Positions 36,721 to 47,521 of a stretch of DNA of 64,000 nucleotides are shown here, piece after piece; position 1 is the first letter of the stretch; each line of letters starts with the position of its first letter. Below the pieces are notes generated by a model. That model ran no database searches, had not been told where the DNA came from, and worked only from the letters and a program-made list of their open reading frames with translations. The DNA comes from Adiantum capillus-veneris (Eukaryota; Streptophyta; Polypodiopsida; Polypodiales; Pteridaceae). The DNA lies in the NCBI GenBank assembly GCA_014529385.2, contig CM043963.1, positions 106,671,912 to 106,735,911 of the forward strand, in the 5' to 3' direction. The translations under genes were made by a program, and so were the position numbers.

Positions 36721-37303
36721 TCAAAATTAATTTGTGACCATGATTTCCATTAAAATGTACACCATATACATCCCACTATGAGAACATAGTTCCTTTATAC
36801 AAGGGATCCATGGGCCATCATCAGCGAATAGGTCATTGAGATCCAAGTCAAACTTTCGTACAACGTTCTAAAAGCATATGCAGTAAACATTGTGGAAGAA
36901 ATTCCAATGATACAAAAATAATCTAACCTCTGACAATGCCAGCCAGACCCTTGCACAGAGCATGATTTCTTAACTCTCACTAAACAACAATTCTTAAGCA
37001 TATGAGAGATACATGAAATCATCAACACCATGCTAAAATCAAACAAAAAAGTAATTTGGCATATAAACAGTCACAACTCCAGGTGATGAATACCGAGCCA
37101 TTCTTTACAACACCTGAAAACCCAAAGATGACACTGATATTTTGATCGTCGTCAGGACGGTAGTATTGGGTATTAGAAAAGCCTTAGTATTGGGCATTAG
37201 AAAAGCCTCAAACCAACGTTGGCACCCACATTAAATGTCAGTTAAGTTGTATAATAGAGGACACCATGGTACATGCTCTTTTTCAAAGAGTTGCATCATT
37301 ATA
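36721..37303 (-). other. Probable 3' flank of the Elf1 gene
   Basis: AT-rich sequence downstream of the Elf1 stop codon. A 24 bp tandem duplication lies at 37162-37209 (AGTATTGGGTATTAGAAAAG and its repeat). Confidence 0.4.
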
Positions 37304-37609
37304 CTATTCAGCTGCATTTGCCCTTTCACATTCGTCTATCCAGTCACTATACCTGCATCAAGCTCAAAAAATTGTGACCTACCTTCAAAGTCCGACGTTC
37401 AAACGAGCACAAAATCAAACAATCATGGTACTTACACATCAATGGGTTCGCTCAAAGCTGCAACAGAATCAACAAAAGTGACCATCAGTACAAAAACCTG
37501 AAAGTTAAAAAATAGAAGTTCAAAGATCTCAAACATACCATCAATTTGGGTAGTGTAATGCTCTTGGCAGATTCTGCAATTGACTTCACCAATTGAGTTC
37601 TTTCGGTCC
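37304..37609 (-). CDS. ELF1: Transcription elongation factor Elf1 (ELOF1), last three coding exons
   Basis: Elf1 is a small zinc-binding factor that travels with RNA polymerase II in the nucleus and aids elongation through chromatin. Three minus-strand exons join in phase. Exon 37539-37609 (71 nt) encodes DRKNSIGEVNCRICQEHY, including the second Cys pair (CRIC) of the zinc ribbon. Exon 37436-37457 is only 22 nt and encodes ALSEPIDV. Exon 37304-37352 (49 nt) encodes YSDWIDECERANAAE and a TAG stop. Introns are 81 and 83 bp with GT...AG borders (donors GTATGT and GTAAGT; acceptors TTGCAG and ATGCAG). A further acceptor (CATTTTAG) precedes the 71 nt exon, so an upstream exon with the MGKRK start and first Cys pair must exist. 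I could not find it up to 38.8 kb. The protein ends without the long acidic tail of some plant homologues. Confidence 0.88.
37353..37435 (-). other. Elf1 intron, 83 bp
   Basis: Starts GTAAGTACC and ends TTGATGCAG on the minus strand; phase 2 (two bases of the codon precede it). Confidence 0.85.
37458..37538 (-). other. Elf1 intron, 81 bp
   Basis: Starts GTATGTTTGAG and ends GATTCTGTTGCAG on the minus strand; phase 1. An alternative AG (TTTCAGG near 37500) lies upstream, but only the TTGCAG acceptor restores the ALSEPID reading. Confidence 0.85.
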
Positions 37610-38746
37610 CTAAAATGATACATATCAAAAAACAAGAGCCATCAAGCGCTTGCCAGATAATGACTTGTAGCATTAGCAGTGTCACTCATTTTAGACACGT
37701 GAGAGAGCCATTCAAGATGAAAAACCAGCTTAATCTCATTAGATGCATAACACCATTACAAAGAGCCTCATAAGTAGGCATCCAAAGAGGCTAGATATTT
37801 GGAAAGTTCTCTAGAGAAAAGGACAGAGTCATCAACAATTCATAGGGCATACACATGCCTTGGTTTAATGAGTGGACACATAGATGATTGTCTTGAGGGG
37901 GTTTTCCATAAGAGCAATCTAGGCTCACTCGTGAACAATCCAAACAGGGGTAAATCGTCCACTCAATAATAAGTCCAGGTCCCTTCTCATACCTGAGCTT
38001 TATAGACTGCCACCTAGGGTTACCCTTGTTGTTGGAACATAGAGAAATAAAGGCATGAGAGGATATATAACACTCTTTTAGCAGCAAAAGCCAATTTAGC
38101 TACGGGAGACACTACAAAAAGCCAAATCCATGATTGATCCAACACATGCAAGAAATTGGAATTCGAAACTAGAAAAGATGTAAAGAAGCAACCCATGAAG
38201 ACCTTGAAGCTCACACACACCTGGCTATGGCAAGATTGGCTCAGCCCCCACACAAACACACACAAGCATCCATCCCACTTCCCCTTCATAGCCTCGTGCA
38301 CCGCCATCCCAGCATGGGTTATTCATATGAGTAGCCAACACTTGGATTGAGGCCTCATCTTCCCTTTTTAACCCAAGAGAGTGTTCCCACTCCGGACCGC
38401 CCTTACGAGCTCTGCCATGACCCCTAGCTCATAGTGTAGTGTGCGCATGCCACTTGTCTCGACATCCCCGGATGTAGACAGAGTGTCCAACATTACCAAC
38501 TCCTGAATTGTTTTTCCCTTCTCAATCAATTGAGTACGTTTGCTCAATTTTCATAACATCTAATGCACTAAGGAAGGTTTGCATTTGAATTTCCGAAGTG
38601 CTCACCCTGTTTCTTAATTGTTCATGCTGCTCAGAGGAGACAACGTCCCCTTCGTCTTCATTTTCCTGAGTCCCAATCTTTGTCATATGGAGATCTTCAT
38701 TTGTTATGGTGTCAAGAGGAAGGTTTTTTCTATTTTAGTTTACTTT

Positions 38747-38751
<5 letters not shown>
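37610..38751 (-). other. Probable upstream intron/5' flank of Elf1
   Basis: No coding match to the Elf1 N-terminus was found. A minus-strand frame near 38600-38350 (LVMLDTLSTSGDVETSGMRT) looks protein-like but is unrecognised. Confidence 0.35.

Positions 38752-38833
<82 letters not shown>
38752..38833. repeat. Poly-C, (CT)n, (GT)n compound tract
   Basis: About 26 C, then about 15 CT, then about 13 GT units, ending exactly at the LTR start at 38834. Confidence 0.95.
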
Positions 38834-38838
<5 letters not shown>

Positions 38839-40073
38839 GGTGCAGCGGAATGAATGTTTGCGCTTTGCTCAAGATGAGTGCTCCAAACTGTGCTCAAGGT
38901 TTCTTTTGTTCTTATGGAAGCGAGAGACTTCCATTCTTAATGAGACAGTGCTATGATCACAAACAAAGTGAATGGACACTGTGCGTGCAAGTGTATGAGA
39001 CTGAGAGAGAGAGAGAGAGAGAGAGAAGAGAGATACAACACCAGAGACGTTGTAAAACCCTCCTCTCAAGGCCCCACTCTCAACGGCAAGAGTGGTCTAC
39101 TTATGATTGCACAAACTGATACAAACGGTATGCATGAGACTGATGCAAGTCTGGGCTATGTTGACGACGACGACGGGAATGACGAGGCCGACACTAGGGC
39201 TGAAATCTGCAATCTTTTATCTGCTGTCCAAAAACGCTATGGGCTGAAATCTGCGGCTAGTCAAAAAACGCTGATTTTGGGGGTTGTTTCTGTAGGTCTT
39301 TTGTCACTGAAATTCTGCAGGTTTAGGGCTGAAAACTAAGGTTCTTAAGGGTTGAAAACTGAGGTTTCTTCCGGGCTGAATCTGCTACTCTTTAGGGCTG
39401 AATCTGCTATGACCAAAAACGCTAGTCATGGGGGGTTCTGCTGGCGATGGCAAGGCTGAAAACGCTGGTGTTTGCAGACTGCTGAAAACGCTAGGCTTGG
39501 GCTTGCTTGCGATGAAGATCTGCTGATGCAAAAACGCTAAGGCAAAGGACTTGCTGGCGATGATCCAAATGCTGAAAACGCAAGGCTGATGCAGATATAG
39601 GCGATGGTGCTTGATGGAGAAAACGCTAGAGGGATGGTTCTTCTTGCTTTGGAGGGAAAGTCCACCAAGGTCTTGCTTGAGAAGTTGTCTGCTGAACTTA
39701 GCTCCTGTTGCCTCTTCTGCCAAATAGTGCTAGTCTAGATTTGCTTATATACAACTTACTCAATTTGCCCTACCTACTTTCCAACAAAAGTCACTTAAAA
39801 ATAATAAGTGAAAAATGTCAAAAATAGGTAAAATAGGCTATGCACTGGAAAATTCCCCTGAAGGATTCTGATAAATTCTGATGAGAATGCTTATGATCAT
39901 GTTGTGTGCAACCAGAGGATATGCATCTACACTAAGTGACTGAGAATGCACGGTCTACGAATAGACTCACAAAAGTGCCAGATCACTTCTAATCTAAACT
40001 GACTGGACTGACTGAACCCTGATCATGCTGTAGCTTGTCCACGGACACAAAGTGTTGGATGTGTCACGTGACA
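38834..40073 (-). repeat. LTR of copy A (3' side), 1240 bp
   Basis: Plus-strand ends TGTTAGGTGCAGCGG and CACGTGACA. It matches 43485-44004 in its first ~440 and last ~80 bases, and 45206-46479 throughout. It contains many copies of the word GCTGAAAACGCT or GGGCTGAAATCTGC between 39195 and 39620. Confidence 0.9.
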
Positions 40074-40087
40074 TCCCCTCCTTTTCA
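40074..40087 (-). other. Polypurine tract of copy A
   Basis: TGAAAAGGAGGGGA on the minus strand directly before the LTR start TGTCACGTGACAC. Confidence 0.8.
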
Positions 40088-40372
40088 AAGTGAGGTACAG
40101 GTACCGAACTGTATGGCGTCGAGGGAGATTGCCAACAGCATATGGAATCCTAGAAGGGACTCTTCGCCGGCCCACTCTGATGTGTGGGTCGTGCGGTACT
40201 TGAACTTCATAAAGGTCTGCAACGCTTGCTTCTTTGGGCCGCACCGAAAGCGACAAAGTCTCTTGTACTCCTTTGATGCTTCAACTTCGTCTAGAGTCCT
40301 GCTTCTTTCTCCTTCAAGAATCTCCATGGCTGAAAATTCCTGAAACCATTTCCAACACAAAACCATGAGCAT
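40085..40372 (-). pseudogene. Chromodomain-like tail of copy A
   Basis: 95 aa frame ending QALQTFMKFKYRTTHTSEWA then GEESLLGFHMLLAISLDAI. It aligns by eye with the chromodomain of the 53.7-54.2 kb chromovirus (YLVKFRNYPPMDAKWMEEGE): VKF, Tyr, Trp and Glu-Leu positions agree. The same frame is conserved in copy B (46491-47219). The chromodomain call is an inference. Confidence 0.5.
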
Positions 40373-40721
40373 ACCTATTCCATGTAAAGTGAGTGGAAAA
40401 AATCATGTCATCCTGATAGACTGTACATGCAATGCAGATGAACAAAGAGACGAAATGCCAAACCGTTCACGACACACACGCAAACAATGAGATCAAATCT
40501 TTCTCTTCTGATCTAAACCAATCAACTATGGCAATTCACAACGGAAATGCCCATGCTTGGTGCTCATACTTTCATGTGCTCTTTCTGATACAATGTCATG
40601 CCAAGGAAGAGACATGGAATGTGACTTCCGTGAATACATACTTTTCAGCTTTTCATGAACAATCCGCATACATTCGTGCTCATTCATAAGTGAAACGTGC
40701 TCATTGTACAATATGTCATGC

Positions 40722-41327
40722 CTAGGAAAAGGGATCACATAAAGACGCTGATAAAATACAGGAAACGATCACGAATGAACACTCGAACAATGCGTGCGTA
40801 CTAATCATTCGAACACATAATACTTCCTGTGAGGATTCTTTGGACCTAGGCTCGAGAGCCAAGATCGATTCTTCCTGAAGGGGTTCTTTCTGAGGGGATT
40901 CTTTGGACCTCGACCTGAGAGCCAAGATCGATCCTTCGTGGTTGATCGAATCTGCAGTGAGGTTAGCTTCACTAGAAAAAGTATCAACTAACACATCATC
41001 CTTCTTGTGAACAACCACCTCTTCTTCATGCAACTCATCATGCTTGTGAGAAACCACATCTTGATCATGCACATCATCATGCTCATCATGAACATCCAAA
41101 TCATCATGCTTTTCATAATCATGCAAATTCTGTGTGTCATGCTTTGAAGAAGAAGAGACTGAGAGAGTCTCCTTCTCCTGAATCCTTTCTATCTTGTCCA
41201 GCATATTAGCAAAGAGAGAGAGAGAGAGATTGAACAATGTTCTCTCCATGAATGACAATGGGAGAATCACTTTTGGCATAGAGAGTGAAAGTGTTAGCCT
41301 TCCAATCAATGAGAGGGTTAAGATCAC
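40722..41327 (-). pseudogene. His/Asp-rich segment of copy A
   Basis: 201 aa frame. The first ~40 residues overlap the protease end in another frame and are probably spurious. Then come DKIERIQEKETLSVSS, a block alternating His and Asp (HDYEKHDDLDVHDEHDDVHD), and repeats of SILALxxRSKES. Copy B encodes the same block (47216-47521), so it is a real part of the family. Its role is unknown; it could bind metal or act as a spacer. The short GA run at 41215-41229 probably causes the frame change. Confidence 0.6.
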
Positions 41328-43032
41328 GAAACCATCGAATGCCCAAAATCATATCACATCCTGAGAGAGGAGAGACAAAAAATCTTCTAGTGCAGGCAGC
41401 TTGTTGAATTGTAAACAACACACCAAGACACTCCTGCGTGATGAGAGAGTCCATACCGGGAACAAAGCCAGAGACCTCGAGAGGAGATTTCTGACTAACT
41501 TCTAGGCGGGCTCTCTTAACAAGAGGGGGACTGATCACATCATGCATACTACCTGGGTCAAACAATATGACAAAACGCTGCCCCGACACCTGACCATTAC
41601 ATTTAATGAGAGAATCATCAATAGGAGGGTCAAGAGAAACTTGGGGTACACTCGTGTTATCAGTTATTGCATTGACAGAGGAAGTGGGTTTTGTGGATTC
41701 TTTAGATTCATTTGATTCAAGCTTAGGACATGTTCTTTTTATGTGATCCTTAATGTGACAATGAAAGCAACCACCTTCCTTAGAATAAGTGCTTTGCTCT
41801 TCCGACGTGATGTATCCTCCTACAATTCCTTGTGCTACCTTTTCATCTGGAGTAAGCTTAGGTTTAGCAATTGTGTTAGCCTTACCCTTAGGTTCATTGG
41901 AAGAATTCTTTTCTGAGAGACTGTTGGAAGATTGGTTAGAAGAGTTACCATTCTTACCGTTCCGAGGGTTCTAAGAAGTCTGCGAGGTACTTGTGCAAGT
42001 CTTGTTCTCCTTACGCTTTCCCTTATTGTGCTTCATCTCCTGTGCGAGAGCAATCGCTACCGCTTTGTTGAGATTGATTGGATCGAGCACCTCGACATCG
42101 TACCTGATATACTCGTCCAATCCATAAAGAAATGCCTCTTTGCGTTCATCATCCGACTTGCGTAATTGGGTACCTAGCTGCAAAACACGATTAGAAAAGG
42201 ACATAACCAGCATACCATTTTGCTTGAGAGCGCGCCAATCATCCTTCAATCGTGCGAGGTACTGAGGTGACATAAACCCCGCCTTGAGCTTGTCTTGGAA
42301 ATCAACCCAATTGAAGGAAAGTGGCGTGAGTTCGTCGGCTTCCTCTAGGTGCGCGGTTAACTGTGCCTCTTGCCAAGCATGGTACTAATTGATGGCATCA
42401 CCGGCAAGGTACATAGCTGCCATCAAAACCTTGCTATTCCCTTTCTTCTTGGTTGTCGCAAAATAAGCATTAAATTGATGCAACCAAGAATGAATAACCG
42501 CAGCATCCATCTTACCATCATACTTACTGAAAGTCAACTTCTCTGTGACTGGATTGTTGGAATCCGCATTGTGGCTTACGCCACTCGAGGAACTCCCACG
42601 ATCTTTGGCTAGTTCGGACTTCGAGGCAAGTACTTGTCGAACCAATTCTTGAGTACGTAGTTCTCTTTGAGCCTCACGCTCGACCTCCAAGGCCACTCTT
42701 TGAGCTTCATGCTCGGCCTCCAAGGCCACTCTTTAAGCTTCACGCTCGGCCTCCAAGGCCGCGCGTCGTGCTGCCGCTTCCTTCTTTCTTTGTTCTTTTC
42801 TTTCTTTGCGTTCGTCGCGTTCGCGTTCCAAGGCAATGCGAGTCTCTTCTTGTTTGGCCATCATGTCCATCATCGACTTGACCATTGCCTCCATAGAAGT
42901 TGGTACACTTTGTGACGTAGATGGCGAAGGGAGAGGGTCGGAAAAATCTCTTGGTGGGGAGAACTCTTCGTCGCCTCTCTCATGCTCACCACCTGTATGC
43001 GAAGTATCCATTCCGCTTCGGGTGATGACCAT
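41206..43032 (-). pseudogene. Gag-protease polyprotein of copy A
   Basis: One minus frame from ATG (43030-43032) to about 41206, broken only by three in-frame stops (near 42733, 42385 and 41971). N-terminal acidic region; long Glu/Arg coiled coil (ERERDERKERKEQRKKE, AEHEAQRVALEVEREAQ); gag core (LTFSKYDGKMDAAVIHSWLH, then MSPQYLARLKDDWRALKQNG); zinc knuckle CFHCHIKDHIKRTC near 41730-41770; retropepsin VILFDPGSMHDVIS with DMILGIRWFRDLNPLIDW. Each stop can be reached by one C-to-T change (CAA or CAG to TAA or TAG). Confidence 0.85.
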
Positions 43033-43470
43033 GCACTATGATCTTTGGTTCTAACTACACGAGGGACTTGGGTTCTTGAGGGTCTTGGGTTCTTGGGTAC
43101 TTGAGGGTCTTGAGGTTCTTGAGGTTTTCTTTCGCTTGCAAACCGTGTTTGAGAAGCATCTTCTCTTCACCCGAGTTCTACTCTTTTCCGCGGGCGAAGC
43201 ACTTGGCGGCCTTGCGCCCACACCAAGGTTGCTTTTTCCCACCTCACGTCGAGTGGCTAGCAGCTAAGTGTACGGTCCACTCTCAATGAGTGAAAAGACA
43301 CACAAGGGGAGGCTGGACAAGCCCTTCTTTCCTGGGATTCCTGTCACTCTTCAAAAACACGATTAGGAATCGACACGCCCAAGCGAACTTGGGTTCGTGC
43401 GACCTCAACAAGCAAAAAAATTTATGTGGTTCTTGTGGTTCTTTCCTTGAGTGATACAGAACACTGCCAA

Positions 43471-43483
43471 AGCTCTGATACCA
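43471..43483 (-). other. Primer binding site of copy A
   Basis: The minus strand reads TGGTATCAGAGCT one base after the LTR end, the classic initiator-Met tRNA primer site of plant LTR elements. It fixes the element orientation. Confidence 0.9.
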
Positions 43484-43484
43484 T

Positions 43485-44000
43485 TGTTAGGTACAACGGA
43501 ATGAATGTTTGCGCTTTGCTCAAGATGAGTGCTCCGAACTGTGCTCAAGGTTCCTTTTGTTCTTATGGAAGGGAGAGACTTCCATTCTCGATGAGAGAGT
43601 GCTATGATCACAAACAAAGTGAATGGACACTGTGCGTGCAAGTGTATGAGACTGAGAGATAGAGAGAGAAGAAAGATACGACACCAGAGACGTTGTAAAA
43701 CCCTCCTCTTAAGGCCCCACTCTCGTCAACGAGAGTGGTCTACTTATGATTGCACAAACTTGTACAAACGGTATGCATGAAACTAATGCAAGTCTGGGCT
43801 ATGTTGACGACGACGATGAGAATGACGAGGCCGACACTAGGGCTGAAATCTGCAATCTTTTATCTGCTATCCAAAAACGCTATGGACTGAAATTGCGGCT
43901 AGTCAAAAAACGCTGATTTTGGGGGCTAGACTGACTGGATTGACTAAACCTTGATCATGCTGTAGCTTGTCCACGGACACATAGGGTTGGATGTGTCACG

Positions 44001-44004
<4 letters not shown>
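43485..44004 (-). repeat. LTR of copy A (5' side), internally deleted
   Basis: Starts TGTTAGGTACAACGG on the plus strand. Matches the left LTR to about 43925, then jumps to its last ~80 bases (GACTGGATTGACTAAACC to CACGTGA). It ends inside a CT run. Confidence 0.85.
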
Positions 44005-44045
<41 letters not shown>

Positions 44046-44063
44046 CACACACACACACATTTC
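44004..44063. repeat. (CT)n(CA)n microsatellite
   Basis: CT run then CA run directly abutting the LTR end. Confidence 0.95.
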
Positions 44064-44528
44064 AAACTCGTTGAAACTTAAAGATAACATAAACCTACAC
44101 TTTTAAGTATACAAAATATATGCAACATCCCTTAATTTGCAACGAAGGTTCCTCGCTTAGGACATCAAAGCTAGTGTTAAATTTACCCCACTATGCTGCT
44201 TCACTCAGGTCTAGGGCAGTGTGCCTCCGGGCTGGCCACCCTTTGCATAAGCATTTAGGCTGCATTGTCCGGCATGTCGCGCACCTTGTATGAGCACCCT
44301 ATATTTATTTTTCCTTGCTGGGTCGTGGGGGCATTTTTCTCTGCAATGCCCTACCTCCCCTTGGGCACCTATATATGGGGTCAAGGGAATACCCACTTCC
44401 ACATATCACAAACTGGTTCTTCTGCTCTAGTAGTCAGTGGGGGGATTGATCGCCCCCTCTTCCTCTACAGCAGCGTTTTGTGTTCTCTGTCTCCCTCTCT
44501 CACGCTTCCGCACACGCAGACTCTCACA
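44064..44528 (+). repeat. Possible solo/5' LTR of another element
   Basis: Promoter-like CTATATATGGGG near 44370, CT-rich then CTCTCACA at the right end, followed by TGGTATCGCATGAGG (44529-44543), which resembles a tRNA primer site. The left end is not defined and no coding region follows. Confidence 0.4.
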
Positions 44529-44589
44529 TGGTATCGCATGAGGTTCTCCTCCCAAGGGCTTGATCGGCCAGTGTTTCTACAACAGCCAG

Positions 44590-45205
44590 GCAAGCCAATG
44601 TCACAAATTGATGACGCGGCGGCACTGCCCGGACACACAGCCTGATGACATGGCATGACCACCCACGGACAGAAAATGATGACGTGGCAGTGTGCTATAC
44701 GGACAGGCTGACCTGGACAGTTGTAAGGATTTTCCGGAATTTGCGTTGACATGCTGACGTGGCAGACAATACGGATTTCCGCGTTTTGCGTTGATAGCTA
44801 CTGACGTGGCAGGCTGTACAGATTTCTGCTAATCCGACGCGGGAACTAAAGAAAAAAATGAAGATTTGGACAAATTCTTGGTAGAAAATTTTGCCAGAAT
44901 GGAGTACAAACATCAATTGCAAATTGACACATGTGTGAAAAGATTGATAAAGTACTCCAGAGACCCGAGACTTGCGAAACACCTGAAGAATTAGCTGATT
45001 GATGAGATTTACTCGAGATGGCGTGAGACGATTGCTTCTCCTCTCAGGTCGGGAGGAAAGTTGAAAGGACAGACGAGTGTAGAAAAGCGGAACCTATGCT
45101 GGATAAAACTCTTGAACAGAAGACGAACAAGAGGACCACCAAAAGATAAGCCAGAAAGTTACAGTGCAGCATCCGAGTGCAGAAAAGGAAAGATGAAAGC
45201 AAGAT
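44590..45205. other. No gene; TGACGTGGCA repeats
   Basis: GATGACGCGGC, TGACGTGGCAG (three times) and TACGGATTTCCGCG/TTTGCGTTGA words recur between 44610 and 44830 at roughly 45-70 base spacing. The rest shows nothing recognised. Confidence 0.5.
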
Positions 45206-46490
45206 TGTAAGGTGCAGCGGAATGAATGTTTGCACTTTGCTCAAGATGAGTGCTCCGAACTATGCTCAAGGTTCCTTTTGTTCTTATGGAAGGTAGGGCC
45301 TTCCGTTCTTAATGAGAGAATGCTATGATCACAAACAAAGTGAATGGACACTGTGCGTGCAAGTGTATGAGACTGAGAGATAGAGAGAGAAGAGAATACG
45401 ACACCAGAGACGTTGTAAAACCCTCCTCCGAAGGCCCCACTCTCGTCGGCGAGAGTGGTCTACTTATGATTGCACAATCTGGTACAATGATGATGCATGG
45501 AAACTGATGCAACTTGGGACTATGTCGGTGACAACAAAAGGGACGACGACGATGACCTAAGGGCTGAAATCTGCGAGCTTCTACTGCTGTCCAAAAACGC
45601 TATGGGCTGAAATCTGCGACTGAGTCAAAAACGCTGATTCGGGGGCTCTTTTCTGTGGGTCTTTGACGCTGAAAATCTGCAGGTTTAGGGCTGAAAACTG
45701 AGGCGTCTTTAGGCTGAAAATCGATGGTCTATCCGGGCTGAATTTGCTACTCCTTTTAGGGCTGATCTTGCGGTTCTTCTACTGCTGCAAATCGCTGCTT
45801 AGGCTGGATCTGCAAGGCTGAAATGGGACCAAAAAACGTTGGGCTTCTGTGTTACAAAAACGCTTGGAAGAAGGTTCAAAAACGCTTGCTGCTGGGTTTC
45901 ATTAACACTAGGGCTGAGATCATTTGCTGGCGATGATCCAATGCTGGAAAACGCTAGGCTGAGCTATTGTTGGCTGATGCAGAAAACGCCATGCTGGGGA
46001 TGCATTTGCAAAAACGCTAAGAGAGGGAAGGGGGCTATGGCGATGGTTCTTGCTTGGGGGAAATCCACCAAGGGTCTTGTGAGAAGTTGCCTGTTGAGCT
46101 TGGCTCCTGTTGCCTCTTCTACCATTTAGTGTTAACTTTGGTTTGCTTATATATTTTCTTACCCAAATTGCCGTACCTACTTTTGTTGGAAAGTCACTTA
46201 AATTAATAAGTGAAAAATGCCAAAAATAGGCAAAATAGGCTAAATGCACTGGAAAATTCCTCTGATGGAATCTGATGGATTCTGTTGGGAATACTGATGA
46301 TCATGCCGTGTGCAACCAAAGGATATGCATCTACACTAAGTGACTGGGCATGCACGGTCTACGAATAGACTCACAAAAGGTGCCAGATCACTTCTAATCT
46401 AGATTGACTGGACTAAACGAAAACCCTGTTATGGTGTAGCTTGTCCACGGACACATAGGGTTGGATGTGTCACGTGACATCCCCTCCTTT

Positions 46491-47219
46491 TCAAAGTGAG
46501 GTACTGATACCGAACTGTATGGCGTCGAGGGAGAACACCAATAGCATCCGGAATCCTGGAAGAGACTCTTCGCCGGCCCACTTTGATGTGTGGGTCGTCC
46601 GGTACTTGAACTTCATAAAGGTCTGCAACGCTTGCTTCGTTGGGCCGCGCCGAAAGCGACACAAAGTCTTCTGTGGCTCCTTCGATGCTTCAACTTCGTC
46701 TAGAGTCGTGCTTCTTCCTTCTTCAAGAATCTCCATGACTGAAAATTCCTGAAACCACTCCCAACACAAAAACATGAACATACCTATTCCATGTAAAGTG
46801 AGTGGAAAAAATCTTGTCTTCGCCATAGACTGTGCATGCAATGTAGATGAACAAATAGACGGAATGTCAAACCGTTCACCACATACACGCAAACAATGAG
46901 ATCGAATCTTTCTCTTATGATCTAGAGCAATCAACTGTGGCAATTCACAACGGAAATGCCCATGCTTGGTGCTCATACTTTCATGTGCTCGTTCTATGAA
47001 TGTGTCATGCCCAGGAAGAGACATGGAATGTGACTTCCTTACATACATACCTTTCAGCTTTTCATGAGAAATCCGCATACATTCGTGCTCATCCATGAGT
47101 GAAACATGCTCAACATACAACATGTCATGCCTACGGAAAGGGATCACATAAAAATGCTGACTAAAATACAGGAAACGATCACGAATGAAACATTTAAACA
47201 ATGCGTGCGTATCAATCAT
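46491..47219 (-). CDS. Tail frame of copy B (242 aa) with chromodomain-like end
   Basis: Contains MSTKHGHFRCELPQL, FQEFSVMEILEEGRS, LDEVEASKEPQ and the chromodomain-like end ALQTFMKFKYRTTHTSKWAG then EESLPGFRMLLVFSLDAI. Copy A preserves the same protein words in broken frames, which suggests the frame was once translated, probably as the end of a longer polyprotein. Not recognised beyond the chromodomain-like end. Confidence 0.45.
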   Translation of the reverse strand: MIDTHALFKCFIRDRFLYFSQHFYVIPFRRHDMLYVEHVSLMDEHECMRISHEKLKGMYVRKSHSMSLPGHDTFIERAHESMSTKHGHFRCELPQLIALDHKRKIRSHCLRVCGERFDIPSICSSTLHAQSMAKTRFFPLTLHGIGMFMFLCWEWFQEFSVMEILEEGRSTTLDEVEASKEPQKTLCRFRRGPTKQALQTFMKFKYRTTHTSKWAGEESLPGFRMLLVFSLDAIQFGISTSL

Positions 47220-47521
47220 GCGAATACTTCCTGTGAGGGTTCTATGGACCTAGGTTCGAGAGCCAAGATCGATTCTTCCTGAATGATCGAATCGTCGTGT
47301 GAGGGTTCTTTGGACCTCGACTCGAAAGCCAAGATCGGTTCTTCGTGATTGATCGAATCTACAACGAGGTTGGCTTCGCTAGAAAAAGCATCCACTAACA
47401 CATCATCCTTGTGAACAATCACATCATCTTCATGCAACTCATCATGCGTGAGAGAAATCACATCTTGATCATGCAAATCATCATTATCATTCAAATCATC
47501 ATGCTTCTCATAATCATGCAA
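47216..47521 (-). pseudogene. His/Asp-rich segment of copy B
   Basis: 101 aa: HDYEKHDDLNDNDDLHDQD, then SSEANLVVDSINHEEPILAF. Parallel to copy A 40722-41327, with small in-frame deletions of HD units. Confidence 0.65.

Larger units (their letters stand above)
38834..44004 (-). mobile_element. Non-autonomous LTR element, gag-protease-chromodomain type, copy A
   Basis: Minus-strand element. The right LTR (43485-44004) precedes a primer site, then gag, protease, a His/Asp-rich segment and a chromodomain-like tail, then a polypurine tract and the left LTR (38834-40073). The internal region is only 3.4 kb and has no reverse transcriptase, RNase H or integrase core, so it would need enzymes supplied by a related element. 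The right LTR has lost about 700 bp internally. Target duplications are obscured by microsatellites at both edges. Confidence 0.85.

Noticed and set aside
38350-38600. Elf1 first exon in the upstream flank
   Set aside because: No MGKRK start or CPFC-type first Cys pair could be read in any minus frame between 37610 and 38833.
38953-39339. 128 aa plus-strand frame
   Set aside because: Lies inside the LTR of copy A, contains a GA microsatellite, and is not preserved in the other two LTR copies.
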